From assembly GCF_015694735.1 (NCBI RefSeq), contig NZ_JADQDP010000001.1:992001-1056000 (forward strand): 64,000 nt of DNA, given 5' to 3'. Each line of letters begins with the position of its first letter. Within the stretch, counting starts at the first letter, position 1. A model generated the notes under the pieces. That model was not told the DNA's origin, ran no database searches, and was given only the letters and a program-made list of their open reading frames with translations. Of the stretch, positions 8,732 through 16,624 are shown in pieces. This DNA is from Hymenobacter properus. GTDB taxonomy: Bacteria > Bacteroidota > Bacteroidia > Cytophagales > Hymenobacteraceae. A program made the position numbers and the translations under genes.

Positions 8732-9881
8732 ACAAGGGAAAGATTTCTAGGATTTCTTCGCAGCTTGAGAAGCATTCGGTTTGACCGATAAAGGGCCTTT
8801 GTGGCCAGTATTTAAGGTGGGCAAAGGATTCTAGAATACTCTGTTCCCATTCAAAAACCGCAGTTGCATTGTATGATTTGTGAATAGCGAGAATCTCGTA
8901 CCGGTAGGTGCCGATACGAGTTTTGCCCTCTAGGCCAAACCTCTTTTTGAGGGTTTGATACGTAATCCCGACTTTATAAAAAGACTCGGATTTGGTAAAG
9001 AGACGGACAAAATACAACTGACACAAATGCCCGGTTGCTTGCTCAATCCACCGCCGCCTTGTTTGCACAGTCCCGCACTTAGCACAGCCAATGCCTTGTG
9101 TGTGGCTTGCCGGTATTTGCTCAAAAATGCCATGTTCAGGGCAGATAATGCTGACTTTGGAATTTGCAGCGGCATACGTCACCAACGAGTAATCATATTT
9201 TTCGCCGTGGGCAGCGCGGGCACGGGCCAAGAATGTGGCGGCAGCTTGTTCCCGCTGTCGCTCACCGTTGGCAACATCAGCGCAACGCGGACAGCCTTGA
9301 CCGCCTAAAGCATGACTTTTAGGCCCTTGCTCAAAAATGCCATGTTCAGGGCACCCAATCTTAACCTTGGTATTGCCGTTACTGTACGTCACCAACGAGT
9401 AATCATATTTTTCGCCGTGGGCAGCGCGGGCACGGGCCAAGAATGTGGCTAGGGTGCCTCTTTTTTGGTTGCCGATTGTGTCAAGCCCACAATTAAGACA
9501 GCCCCTGCCAGCCATATGGCTTTTTGCGCTTTGCTCAAATTCGCCGTGTTTGGGGCAGATAATCTTGACAAGGCCCAAGCTTCCCGCATACGTCACCAAC
9601 GAGTAATCATATTTTTCGCCGTGGGCAGCGCGGGCACGGGCCAAGAAGTTGCTAAGGCGCTTAGTTTTAGCTGCGCCCATTCTTAGATAACCGCATTTTT
9701 GGCAACCATTGCCTTGAAAGAGTGAGCCTGGCAGTAGTTCAAAGAAACCGTGTACAGGGCACCCAACCTTTACTTTGGATGTCTTGCCCGCGTATGTAGC
9801 AAGCGAAAAATCATACTTGCCCACGCCGTGAGCGGCGTGGGCTTTTTTGATGAACTCGGCTTGTGTGAGTTTTTCGGCCAT
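8730..9881 (-). CDS. Zinc-finger-repeat protein with C-terminal GIY-YIG-like nuclease domain
   Basis: 383 residues. Residues 1 to about 275 hold four tandem units of 60-65 residues with the pattern F..+A.AAHG.KYDYSL.TY, then C-P-x-H-G-x-F-E, then G-x-G-C-x-x-C, each a probable zinc site. The last 100 residues carry LYFVRLF, FYKVGIT and LKKRF, resembling GIY-YIG nucleases of the T5orf172/MUG113 type, and end with a GQTECFSSCEEILE helix. Such repeat-nuclease proteins are typical of phage-borne homing-type genes. Three repeats are almost identical at the DNA level, which suggests recent duplication. It is the last gene of a leftward operon, four bases after its neighbour. Confidence 0.7.
   Translation of the reverse strand: MAEKLTQAEFIKKAHAAHGVGKYDFSLATYAGKTSKVKVGCPVHGFFELLPGSLFQGNGCQKCGYLRMGAAKTKRLSNFLARARAAHGEKYDYSLVTYAGSLGLVKIICPKHGEFEQSAKSHMAGRGCLNCGLDTIGNQKRGTLATFLARARAAHGEKYDYSLVTYSNGNTKVKIGCPEHGIFEQGPKSHALGGQGCPRCADVANGERQREQAAATFLARARAAHGEKYDYSLVTYAAANSKVSIICPEHGIFEQIPASHTQGIGCAKCGTVQTRRRWIEQATGHLCQLYFVRLFTKSESFYKVGITYQTLKKRFGLEGKTRIGTYRYEILAIHKSYNATAVFEWEQSILESFAHLKYWPQRPFIGQTECFSSCEEILEIFPL
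9176..9646. repeat. Three near-identical 57-64 bp direct repeats inside the zinc-finger gene
   Basis: Copies begin at 9176, 9386 and 9590. The first two are identical over 64 bases and the third over 57. They encode the FLARARAAHGEKYDYSLVTY part of each repeat unit. Spacings of 210 and 204 bases are multiples of three, so recombination between copies keeps the frame. Confidence 0.9.
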
Positions 9882-9885
9882 ATCG

Positions 9886-10251
9886 TCAAATTTCGGTTAC
9901 TTGGTTCCGTAATACAAACGTGCCGACCTTCGGCAGCGCCTCTAAAATTCCTTCAACCGCCGCGTAGCATTCCGTCCGGCCTGAGAAGTCCAAAAGCGGC
10001 GCGTACGGCACGAACCCGGCCCCGTGTAGCCGTTGCTCCAGGTCAAACACTTTGCCCGCATCCCAGCTACTAAACCGGGCCACGGTGCGCCACTTGTAAC
10101 CCGCGAAGCGCAGGGTGCGGAAGCGTTGGGTTAAGTTGAACGTGATGCCGATTTTGTAAAAGGCGGGCTCCCCTTCGTTGCCGTAGAGCTTCACCACATA
10201 CAGCACAGCCTTTCGGCCGTGCTGCTGGGTCATCCATTGTTGCCGGTGCAT
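9886..10251 (-). CDS. GIY-YIG-like nuclease domain protein
   Basis: 121 residues with LYVVKLYG, AFYKIGIT and LTQRFRTL, the same arrangement as the C-terminal domain of the downstream gene, and a matching end (FSGRTECYAAVEGILEALP compared with FIGQTECFSSCEEILEIFP). It is therefore a stand-alone paralogue of that domain without the zinc repeats. The canonical GIY and YIG triplets are degenerate, as is usual in this branch, so nuclease activity is inferred. Gaps of four and ten bases to its neighbours indicate one transcript. Confidence 0.6.
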   Translation of the reverse strand: MHRQQWMTQQHGRKAVLYVVKLYGNEGEPAFYKIGITFNLTQRFRTLRFAGYKWRTVARFSSWDAGKVFDLEQRLHGAGFVPYAPLLDFSGRTECYAAVEGILEALPKVGTFVLRNQVTEI

Positions 10252-10261
10252 AACTAGTTTC

Positions 10262-10732
10262 TTAGTTATGGCGGCGGCCGGGGTGGCGGCGCGTTTGTTG
10301 AAGCTCTACCCCTGCCAACGAGGCCACCACCCAAACGGCGGCGTTTAATTCGCGTTGCCGCTTGGCTTCGCGTTTGGCTTCGCGGCTCAGCTTGCAGTGG
10401 TGAGCGTAGAGGCCCGTCAGCAGGCCGCGCCCGTAAGCGTGGCAGGCATCAAAATAACCGTACACGCAAGGCGTGTACCCTGGCTGGTGCAGGGTCACTT
10501 TTAGTGCGTTGGGGTGGTCGGGCGCGAGGCGGGGCGTTGCGTCGAGCATTCGGATTATCCACGCTGCTACGCGGGGGGCGTAGCGGGGCGGGCCGTACTT
10601 CGAGGCTTGCCAGTCCGGTGTTTTAACTGATTCAATTTGGATATTCAGCGGCTTAAGCTGCCAGCCCTCGCGCAAGGCGTGTAGGGTGCCTATCCAAGTG
10701 AGCGGCACGAGCAGTTCCGAGTACTTTATCAT
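10262..10732 (-). CDS. Conserved phage accessory protein, unknown
   Basis: 156 residues from the ATG at 10732; the longer frame upstream only mirrors the neighbouring gene. It has aromatic and Pro-rich stretches (YGPPRYAPRVAAWI), a Cys/His-containing centre (YTPCVYGYFDACHAYG) and a strongly basic helix (SREAKREAKRQREL) near the end that could bind nucleic acid. No family recognised. It lies 11 bases after the gene starting at 11280 and ten bases before the GIY-YIG-like gene. Confidence 0.5.
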   Translation of the reverse strand: MIKYSELLVPLTWIGTLHALREGWQLKPLNIQIESVKTPDWQASKYGPPRYAPRVAAWIIRMLDATPRLAPDHPNALKVTLHQPGYTPCVYGYFDACHAYGRGLLTGLYAHHCKLSREAKREAKRQRELNAAVWVVASLAGVELQQTRRHPGRRHN

Positions 10733-10743
10733 GGCCCGCGCCC

Positions 10744-11280
10744 CTAAGCTGCCTGCACATAAGACACCGACACGCCACCGTCGCCCACGGCCCGGCCCGC
10801 GTAGCCCGTCAGGGCCGCTACGGCCAACTGCCCGTTTCGGCGCACCACCAAGCCCGCCCCAGCGGGGCGGGTGGGGGGCGTGGTGGTGAGGGCCAACAGC
10901 TCGGCAATGAGGGCCACGGCCCCGGCCTCGGTGAGCCGGTTGATGTTCAGCAGCGTTTTGGTTTTTTTGGCGCGGCTTACGGCGGGGTGGTTGCAGAGGC
11001 AAATGATTTGCTTTTTCTGCTCAGCCGTGGCGTAGGCAACGGGGGCAAGCTCACGCTCCGAAAGGAGCGTGAGCACGTTGCAGTACCACTTTACCAAGAC
11101 TTCGGCCGACTGGCAGCGGGCCACGCTGGCAGCGGTGCGGGCCTTTTCCTCGGCCGTGGCGTAGGGAGAGTAGGTTACCGCGTCGAGCACGAGGTAACGG
11201 AGTTCGGAGAGGCGCTGGGCCTCGGCTTGGGTGGCTGCCGTGCCTGCGGCTGCTTTCCCGTTTTGGGTGTTGTTGTACAT
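10744..11280 (-). CDS. Helical phage accessory protein, unknown (first gene of leftward operon)
   Basis: 178 residues. I start at 11280 (MYNNTQNGKAAAG) because the further upstream residues are Thr/Pro-rich and follow less likely codons. Mostly helical, with a central hydrophilic segment containing Cys pairs (IICLCNHP), and a C-terminal Gly/Val-rich tail. It is the first gene of the leftward accessory operon; a TAnnTTTG element on this strand at 11412-11419 probably drives it. Function unknown. Confidence 0.5.
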   Translation of the reverse strand: MYNNTQNGKAAAGTAATQAEAQRLSELRYLVLDAVTYSPYATAEEKARTAASVARCQSAEVLVKWYCNVLTLLSERELAPVAYATAEQKKQIICLCNHPAVSRAKKTKTLLNINRLTEAGAVALIAELLALTTTPPTRPAGAGLVVRRNGQLAVAALTGYAGRAVGDGGVSVSYVQAA

Positions 11281-11411
11281 TTGTACAGTTGTTGGGGGTG
11301 TAAGAGTCCCCACCTAGTAGCGGCCCTTGCCGGGGCCGTTGCGGGAGGCCAGCCTTGCCGGGCTGGCCTCTTTGCGTTCTAGGGTGGTGGGGGTGTCGCG
11401 TTTCGACTTGA

Positions 11412-11495
11412 CAAATATACGTAGAAAAAACGTAGATAAACGAAAGAAATAAAATTATTTCTCTAGCTTTTTTCTACGTTTTTCTTGTACCTTTG
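11412..11495. promoter_or_regulatory. Divergent promoters with ACGTAGA operator-like repeats
   Basis: Two Bacteroidota -7 elements face away from each other: TATATTTG on the minus strand (11412-11419) and TACCTTTG on the plus strand (11488-11495). Between them lie copies of (A)ACGTAGA at 11419 and 11430 in one direction and one in the opposite direction around 11473-11480, each flanked by A/T runs. This is what an operator for the adjacent ribbon-helix-helix protein would look like. Confidence 0.6.
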
Positions 11496-11523
11496 ACCTG
11501 TCAACCCCACGGTTCTACACGCT

Positions 11524-11691
11524 ATGAAAAACCCGATACCCGAGAAGCCCCGCAAGCCGCAGATAAACATCACGGCTAAACCTGATGAAGTGGCGCTAAT
11601 TGAGCGCGTAGCTGAGAAACGCGGCTTAAGTGTTTCGGCTCTACTCCGCTCGCTCGCTCTCGACGAGGCCCGCCGCCTGGGCGTCGAATAA
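11524..11691 (+). CDS. Ribbon-helix-helix regulator (Arc/CopG type)
   Basis: 55 residues. The sequence has the usual ribbon-helix-helix plan: a short strand (KPQINITAK), helix A (PDEVALIERVAEKRG), then helix B (SVSALLRSLALDEARRLG). Such proteins bind DNA as dimers through the strand and commonly repress their own promoter. The ATG lies about 29 bases after a TACCTTTG promoter element, and operator-like repeats overlap that promoter, so it probably controls itself and the divergent accessory operon. It could also be the antitoxin half of a pair, but no toxin gene follows. Confidence 0.75.
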   Translation: MKNPIPEKPRKPQINITAKPDEVALIERVAEKRGLSVSALLRSLALDEARRLGVE

Positions 11692-11930
11692 GGCCCCAAC
11701 CTCACCATCCAACCCCGGCCGAAACAGGCCAGCCGTGCAACAGAGGCGGGCGGGGTGCGCTTTTTTAAAAAAAAGCCGCCTGCCAACCCCTAAAAGCCTT
11801 GCCAAGTACACCGTGCGCGAAGCGACGGGGGCCACCTTTTGCGCGGGGCAATCGTTGCGGCGGGCTTGCGTATGTCAAATATATTTCTAGGAAATAAATT
11901 TGAACGGTCCTTATCTTTGTAACGTACCTT

Positions 11931-11966
11931 ACAAAAAAACAAAGGCCGCCCCTTGCGGAACGGCCT
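11931..11966 (-). terminator. Terminator of the small leftward membrane gene
   Basis: Read on the minus strand, AGGCCG and CGGCCT pair around TTCCGCAAGGGG and are followed by TTGTTTTTTTGT. It lies immediately after the stop of the 45-residue gene at 11972-12109, which supports that gene being real. Confidence 0.7.
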
Positions 11967-11971
11967 AAGCC

Positions 11972-12109
11972 CTACTTAATCCAGTGAGTTGCGGCCACCG
12001 ATAGGGTGCCGCTTCCCGCTAGAAACCACAAAAGCCATTTAAAGAGCTTCGGTGGCATCCGGACTTTGAGCAGTAACTCAAAATCCGTACTCGCTTGGTC
12101 CTTTTTCAT
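11972..12109 (-). CDS. 45-residue single-span membrane protein
   Basis: Begins MKKDQASTDFELLLKVRM, then a hydrophobic segment (PKLFKWLLWFLAGSGTLSVAA) and a short HWIK tail. The gene has its own terminator directly downstream and a TATCTTTG -7 element upstream on the same strand (12238-12245). No family recognised. Small membrane proteins in phage accessory blocks are often toxins, holin modulators or superinfection-exclusion factors; none of these can be chosen from the sequence. Confidence 0.5.
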   Translation of the reverse strand: MKKDQASTDFELLLKVRMPPKLFKWLLWFLAGSGTLSVAATHWIK

Positions 12110-12237
12110 CTTGCATGAAGTAAAAGGGTTGTCAGAAAACCCCTACACTTCTCGAAGCCCGTTTGTCTGCCAGGACATTCGGGCTTCCCTTTTTCAAGGG
12201 TGGCCGTTAGTCTGGGGACTTGGTAACGCGAGTACTC

Positions 12238-12245
12238 CAAAGATA
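12238..12245 (-). promoter_or_regulatory. Bacteroidota -7 element on minus strand
   Basis: CAAAGATA on the plus strand reads TATCTTTG on the minus strand, matching TAnnTTTG. It would give a leader of about 120 bases before the gene at 12109. That leader contains an inverted repeat (GAAGCCCG with CGGGCTTC, about 12155-12188). Confidence 0.4.
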
Positions 12246-12299
12246 CAAAGCCAAGCTTTGGCTTTCATCTTTTATGCTGCTTTTGTTAGGTGAATTATT

Positions 12300-12783
12300 C
12301 ATTTAACTAATTGACTGTCACAAACATAATAGAAATTTAACGACTTTCCAAATAGGCGTCTGTTTGAATGCTCAACGGCGGGGCTTCTTTGCATGTTTGG
12401 CTTGCCTACTACCAAAAGCACGAAGGCGCTAAATCTTGCTAGTTTGTGGATAAGTTTTTCGCAGAGGCAGGACTTGCCGGTGGACTGCCATTAGCTGAAC
12501 AAAGCTACCTAGCTGGTATTGGTGGGTCACTATGCGGGCGGGGAAAAGCGTTAAACGGCGTTTGCTGGGCAAGCATGGAGCAAACTTAGGCGCCCTGGGC
12601 AACGAATGATGCCGCCTCGCCTGGCTTTCGCTCGAACCAACCGCAGCAATGCGCAGAATGGGCGTACGGGTATACTATTTCAGGCGGCAGCTTCTTACCA
12701 TTAAAAGCGGAAAGGTCGCTAACTATAACCGCTCCTAGCCCCTTCGTTTCCGGCCGGGCAGCGCCTCGCTCCACTTTTGGAGC
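12300..12783. other. Gene-poor stretch before the tail hub gene
   Basis: The first part is AT-rich compared with its surroundings. I see only short frames here: a 24-codon frame starting near 12370, a 47-codon GTG frame near 12446, and a 62-codon minus-strand frame at 12586-12774. None has convincing codon use, a ribosome site or a recognisable motif. The segment may hold remnants of decayed genes at the junction where the accessory block joins the tail operon. Confidence 0.4.
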
Positions 12784-14910
12784 ATGGCGCTGCCTTTGCT
12801 CGCAATTGATACCCGCACCCTTCGCTTTTCCTTTATTTGGAGGGGCGTCACGCGGCCGTGTGCACCTCGCAGCCAGGGTAATGCCAAGCTGACGCGAGAG
12901 CCTGGCGACGACTCGTCGCAGGGCTCCTTTTACTACCGGAGCAAGCTCAGCGCCTTAACTTTTGAGGGTACTGACTATCTGCGCCTGCTACAGATAGAGC
13001 AAAGCTCTGACCGTTGCACGCCCATTGGGCTGCTGCTGGAAACGAGGCCTAACCCTTACGAACCGTGGCAGTCCGAGGAGCAATTTGTATTCACCTGCAA
13101 TGAGGCCAAGTGGGACCACAAGGAGGGCACGGCCACGGTTACCCCGGCTACAGATGACGCTTACCGTCTCTTTTTAGAGAATTACGACCAAGAGTATAAC
13201 CTTCTGACGACACCAGGGGCTCGCTCGCAAGTAACGGCCGAGCTGGCTACATTGGCGGCTGGCACGTTCGTCGAATTCCTGCGCATCGACGCCAACGAAC
13301 AGGCCGACTACCTCAACACCGAGGGCTGGACCACCTTCTTGGTAAACACGAGCTGGATTAGTGGCGGCGTGACCCAAAAAGGCACTCGCAGCCGGGATAT
13401 TCTGCTCTTTCGCTATCGGCTGCCGAACCAGGCCATGACCGCGCCCGTGCCGCCCGGCACCCAATACACCCCAGTGGATATGTCGGGCCGCGGCTGGACG
13501 GTATTGCCTGACTCAGAAGATACGGTTAACCACACCATTGATTACGTCAAGACGCCGGCCATTAGCGGGTTCAAGCCCTACAAAATCAGCAACTACGGCA
13601 ACTGGAACGACCCGAACAACCCGGCGGCACGCCCCATTTACGATGCCCAGCTGCTGCTGCTGCCCTGCTTCCAATCCCCGGCCGATTACGGCTACACCAA
13701 CAGCGATTACCTGAAGGTAACAGGTTCGGGGGGCTCGGGTGGCGGTCCATCTTTGGGTGGGGCGTTCAACAGCGAGGCCGACGGCGGGCAATGCCTGAAC
13801 GTGCGCCGCAACGTGGACCAAGGCGATTCAGAACCAGCTAATTCAAAGTCACTATGGTGGCGCTTCGGACAGTTCAAGTTCGGCCGCTGCTTCCCCCTGC
13901 TTAACGGCATCCACCACCTGCTGCAGCAAACCGTGGCCGCCACGGGCCAAACGGCCTTGCTGCCGACCACGCCCGCCGGGCTGAGCGTGGGGTTCAGCCA
14001 AGACCCCAACCCGGCCACCGGCGAAACCGGGGCGGCCAACGAGCTGCCGCGCCTGCTGCTTTCCGCCGGCTCGGACGTGAAGCGCTACGGCGCGAGCGAG
14101 CCGGCCGACCGCCTACTGGTCAGCCTCAAGCAGGTACTGGCCGACCTGGCTGCGTTCTACGACTGCGGCTGGTTCATCGACCCGGCCACGGGCAAGTTTC
14201 GCATCGAGCACCGCGCCTACCTCGAAACCAGCCGGGCCGCCGGCGCGACGCTGGACCTCACGGCCCTGCCCGACGCCCACCTGCCCGAGGCCTACAGCTA
14301 CCGCACCGGCCAGCTGCCGCGCTTCGAGGAATTGACCGTCAGCAACGCCACCACCGAAAACGCTGCTGCTGGCATTTACTTCGACAAGGCCAGCATCGAC
14401 TACGGCATGGGCGGCTGCGTGAACGCCCGCGAAGGGCAGAACAAAGCCACCAAAACCAGCGCCCGCCTCACCGGCGACGTGGCCGGCCTCGTGCTGAGCG
14501 GGGACGCCATTCCCGATTCGGCCATTGCCCTGCTGGCCCCCGACACCGCTGGCACGCTGACCAACGCCAACCAGCAAGTGGCGGCCTCCGAGCTGCTGCG
14601 CCGCTACCACCGCCGCGGGGCGGCGGCTGCGTCGGCCACGGTAGCCGGGCAAGCACTCGTTGTGGATTCGGTGCGCCCGACGCGCCTGCAGGAAGGCATG
14701 AGCGTGCCGCTGTGCTCGCTGCGGGGCATCGACGGCACCACCCACCTGACTACCTCGCTCGGGCCCGATGGGCAGCTGGCCAAGGCCGAGCTGGACTTGC
14801 TGGCCGGCACCTGCACGCTCTCGGCCTTCCTGCCCCCGCTCACGCCCACTGGCCCCGCGCCCGCCTGGCACCGCGACTTTGCCGACCCATTCACCACCCA
14901 ATTCAGCTAA
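12784..14910 (+). CDS. Phage tail hub / baseplate protein
   Basis: 708 residues, no signal peptide. The N-terminal 270 residues are beta-rich; a Gly/Ser linker (TGSGGSGGGPSLGG, about residue 315) is followed by a segment with GSDVKRYGASEPADRLLVS and FYDCGWFIDPATGKFRIEHR. The last 200 residues include an Ala-rich helical region and end DFADPFTTQFS. Large genes at this position, after the tape measure and before tail fibres, normally encode the distal tail or hub protein that closes the tail tube. No catalytic motif seen. The first 30 residues look atypical, so the true start could be further downstream. Confidence 0.5.
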   Translation: MALPLLAIDTRTLRFSFIWRGVTRPCAPRSQGNAKLTREPGDDSSQGSFYYRSKLSALTFEGTDYLRLLQIEQSSDRCTPIGLLLETRPNPYEPWQSEEQFVFTCNEAKWDHKEGTATVTPATDDAYRLFLENYDQEYNLLTTPGARSQVTAELATLAAGTFVEFLRIDANEQADYLNTEGWTTFLVNTSWISGGVTQKGTRSRDILLFRYRLPNQAMTAPVPPGTQYTPVDMSGRGWTVLPDSEDTVNHTIDYVKTPAISGFKPYKISNYGNWNDPNNPAARPIYDAQLLLLPCFQSPADYGYTNSDYLKVTGSGGSGGGPSLGGAFNSEADGGQCLNVRRNVDQGDSEPANSKSLWWRFGQFKFGRCFPLLNGIHHLLQQTVAATGQTALLPTTPAGLSVGFSQDPNPATGETGAANELPRLLLSAGSDVKRYGASEPADRLLVSLKQVLADLAAFYDCGWFIDPATGKFRIEHRAYLETSRAAGATLDLTALPDAHLPEAYSYRTGQLPRFEELTVSNATTENAAAGIYFDKASIDYGMGGCVNAREGQNKATKTSARLTGDVAGLVLSGDAIPDSAIALLAPDTAGTLTNANQQVAASELLRRYHRRGAAAASATVAGQALVVDSVRPTRLQEGMSVPLCSLRGIDGTTHLTTSLGPDGQLAKAELDLLAGTCTLSAFLPPLTPTGPAPAWHRDFADPFTTQFS

Positions 14911-14913
14911 CGC

Positions 14914-15126
14914 ATGCGCACGAAACAAGAACTGATGGAGCGGATTGAGCGCCTGCAAGGGCAGAATGAGACGCTGGCCGCAGAGGCCAAAGCGCACTAT
15001 GAAACGCCTTACCACCTCCAAACGCCGGAACAGCGCCAGTGGGACGGTGACGCCAATGTGCGCCAGTCCCGCGCTAATCAGAGTGAAATAAACGCCCTCC
15101 GCTGGGTGCTGCAAACCGCCATTTAA
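14914..15126 (+). CDS. Small coiled-coil phage protein
   Basis: 70 residues. The first 30 residues form a heptad-like helix (RTKQELMERIERLQGQNETLAAEA), followed by a short aromatic loop and a second helix (SEINALRWVLQTAI). It begins three bases after the previous stop and its stop directly abuts the next start, so it belongs to the tail operon. Probably a small structural or assembly component; function unknown. Confidence 0.55.
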   Translation: MRTKQELMERIERLQGQNETLAAEAKAHYETPYHLQTPEQRQWDGDANVRQSRANQSEINALRWVLQTAI

Positions 15127-16578
15127 GTGCTCAACGCCCACGTTTTCCCCCTCGTCGCACACCCCGGCCCGGCGCCGGAACTGGCCGCCCGCTCCGGGCA
15201 GGGCGGGTGGGAGCCCTACGCCCTGCCAGCACCAAATGACCGGCTGCTGCCGTTCGTGCTCACGCGGCTGCGGGCGCCCGGGCAGGCGGCCTGGCTGAAC
15301 TGCGCCACCATCGTAGACGCCGACACGGAAGACGTGCTGGTTAACCTGGCGCCCACGGGCCAAACCGCCGGCAGCCCGCCCGCCCTGGGCCTGGTGCTGG
15401 CCAAGGTCATCGACGGCGACCGGGAACACTTTCTCTACTACGGCGCGCTGATTGCCGGCCTGGCCCTGCCCTGCGGCCGCCCCCTGCGGCTGCTGCTCGA
15501 CAACGCCTGGCAGAGCGCCCGCTTCGTGGCCATCAATAACCTGAGCGGCTACCAGAAATTAGAGTGGACGCACCCGGGCCCGCTGTCGGGCATTCCCTAC
15601 GGCACGGGCCTCGTGCAGCGGCTCTACGTGGAAAACGGCGGGCTCCAGTACGCCGCCCCGCGCGAGGTGCAGGCCAGCAGCCAGGATGCTACGACCGGCG
15701 CCCTGCGCACCGACTACTTCGCTTCCTACGCCAGCCGCACATCCACCGTGCCGCCGGTGCCGCGCTTTCTGGCCGATGCCGTGCAGGGCGCCAAGGCCCA
15801 CAAAACCTTTACGGTGGACGGCGAGCCCTGGCGCCTGACCGGGGCCAAGGAAACCGAAGCCGGCCCCGACGGCGGGCGCTGGAGCCTGCAGCTGAGCCTG
15901 GAAAGCCTGGAAGCCCTGCAATCCCGCACGGCCTGCCCACCTGCCCCCTTGGCCGTGCACGCCTTCGACCCCGTGGCCGACGCCCCACGCGGCTGGCGCT
16001 GCGGCGACACCTCCGACACGGCCCCCGACTGGCAGACGTTCCAACGCACCTGCGCCGAAGCCAACGACGGCAGCAACAGCGGCCTGGTGAACTGGAGCCA
16101 GCGCGACGTGAACCCCTACAGCGCGGGCTACAGCAACACGCGCTCGGTGCTGAATGCTGAAACCGACACGGTGCTCTGTCCGATTCCGCCCACCTACTAC
16201 TCGGCGGAAGTGAGCGACCTGGTGACGCGCAACAACTGCCCGAGCGGGCAGGTGGGCGGGGCCGTGGCCTACACGATAGCGGCCGGGCTTTTCAGCAGCC
16301 GCGAAAGCCAGGCCGATGCCGACGCTTCGGCCCTGGCCTACTTCAACGCCAACAAACAAGCCTACGCCAACACCCACGGCACCTGCACCAGCGCGGCCTT
16401 CCAGCCGGTCTACTACGACAGCGGCACCTTCACCGGCTGCTTTGCCTGCCAGATGGTCAACCCCGACAACGCCAGCGACGTGCGCAGCGCCACGGCCGAC
16501 GAGCGGGCGCAATACTTCGTGCCCGAGGTGCCCGACCCCGCCGGTTCCACCATTCCCGTGCAGTGCCCGCGCTGCTAA
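15127..16578 (+). CDS. Phage tail/baseplate protein with DUF5977-like domain
   Basis: 483 residues from a GTG immediately after the previous stop. The first 300 residues are beta-rich and resemble baseplate proteins. Residues about 355-420 match the DUF5977-type repeat found in Bacteroidota surface proteins (VTRNNCPSGQVGGAVAYTI, then SSRESQADADASALAYFNAN, QAYANTHGTC), with paired Cys at its ends. Two more C-x-x-C pairs lie near the C-terminus (CFAC, CPRC). The domain's presence suggests exchange between host surface proteins and phage tail tips. It is probably exposed on the virion. Confidence 0.6.
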   Translation: MLNAHVFPLVAHPGPAPELAARSGQGGWEPYALPAPNDRLLPFVLTRLRAPGQAAWLNCATIVDADTEDVLVNLAPTGQTAGSPPALGLVLAKVIDGDREHFLYYGALIAGLALPCGRPLRLLLDNAWQSARFVAINNLSGYQKLEWTHPGPLSGIPYGTGLVQRLYVENGGLQYAAPREVQASSQDATTGALRTDYFASYASRTSTVPPVPRFLADAVQGAKAHKTFTVDGEPWRLTGAKETEAGPDGGRWSLQLSLESLEALQSRTACPPAPLAVHAFDPVADAPRGWRCGDTSDTAPDWQTFQRTCAEANDGSNSGLVNWSQRDVNPYSAGYSNTRSVLNAETDTVLCPIPPTYYSAEVSDLVTRNNCPSGQVGGAVAYTIAAGLFSSRESQADADASALAYFNANKQAYANTHGTCTSAAFQPVYYDSGTFTGCFACQMVNPDNASDVRSATADERAQYFVPEVPDPAGSTIPVQCPRC

Positions 16579-16624
16579 GCCTTTTCCGTTTTCATTCACC
16601 CCAACCCCCAACCCCTTTTTCATC

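Noticed and set aside
9176..9646. Regular direct repeats considered as a CRISPR array
   Set aside because: Only three copies, spacing over 200 bases, and they encode repeated protein units in frame.
11524..11691. Ribbon-helix-helix gene as antitoxin of a toxin-antitoxin pair
   Set aside because: No toxin-like gene follows; the downstream 280 bases hold no suitable plus-strand frame.
12006..12293. 95-codon plus-strand frame
   Set aside because: Covers the better-supported small minus-strand gene and its leader; no protein-like pattern.
12586..12774. 62-codon minus-strand frame
   Set aside because: Overlaps the upstream region of the tail hub gene, has no start signal and no family; may be a remnant.
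14113..15429. 438-codon minus-strand frame
   Set aside because: Antisense to tail hub and baseplate genes; no motif and odd composition.
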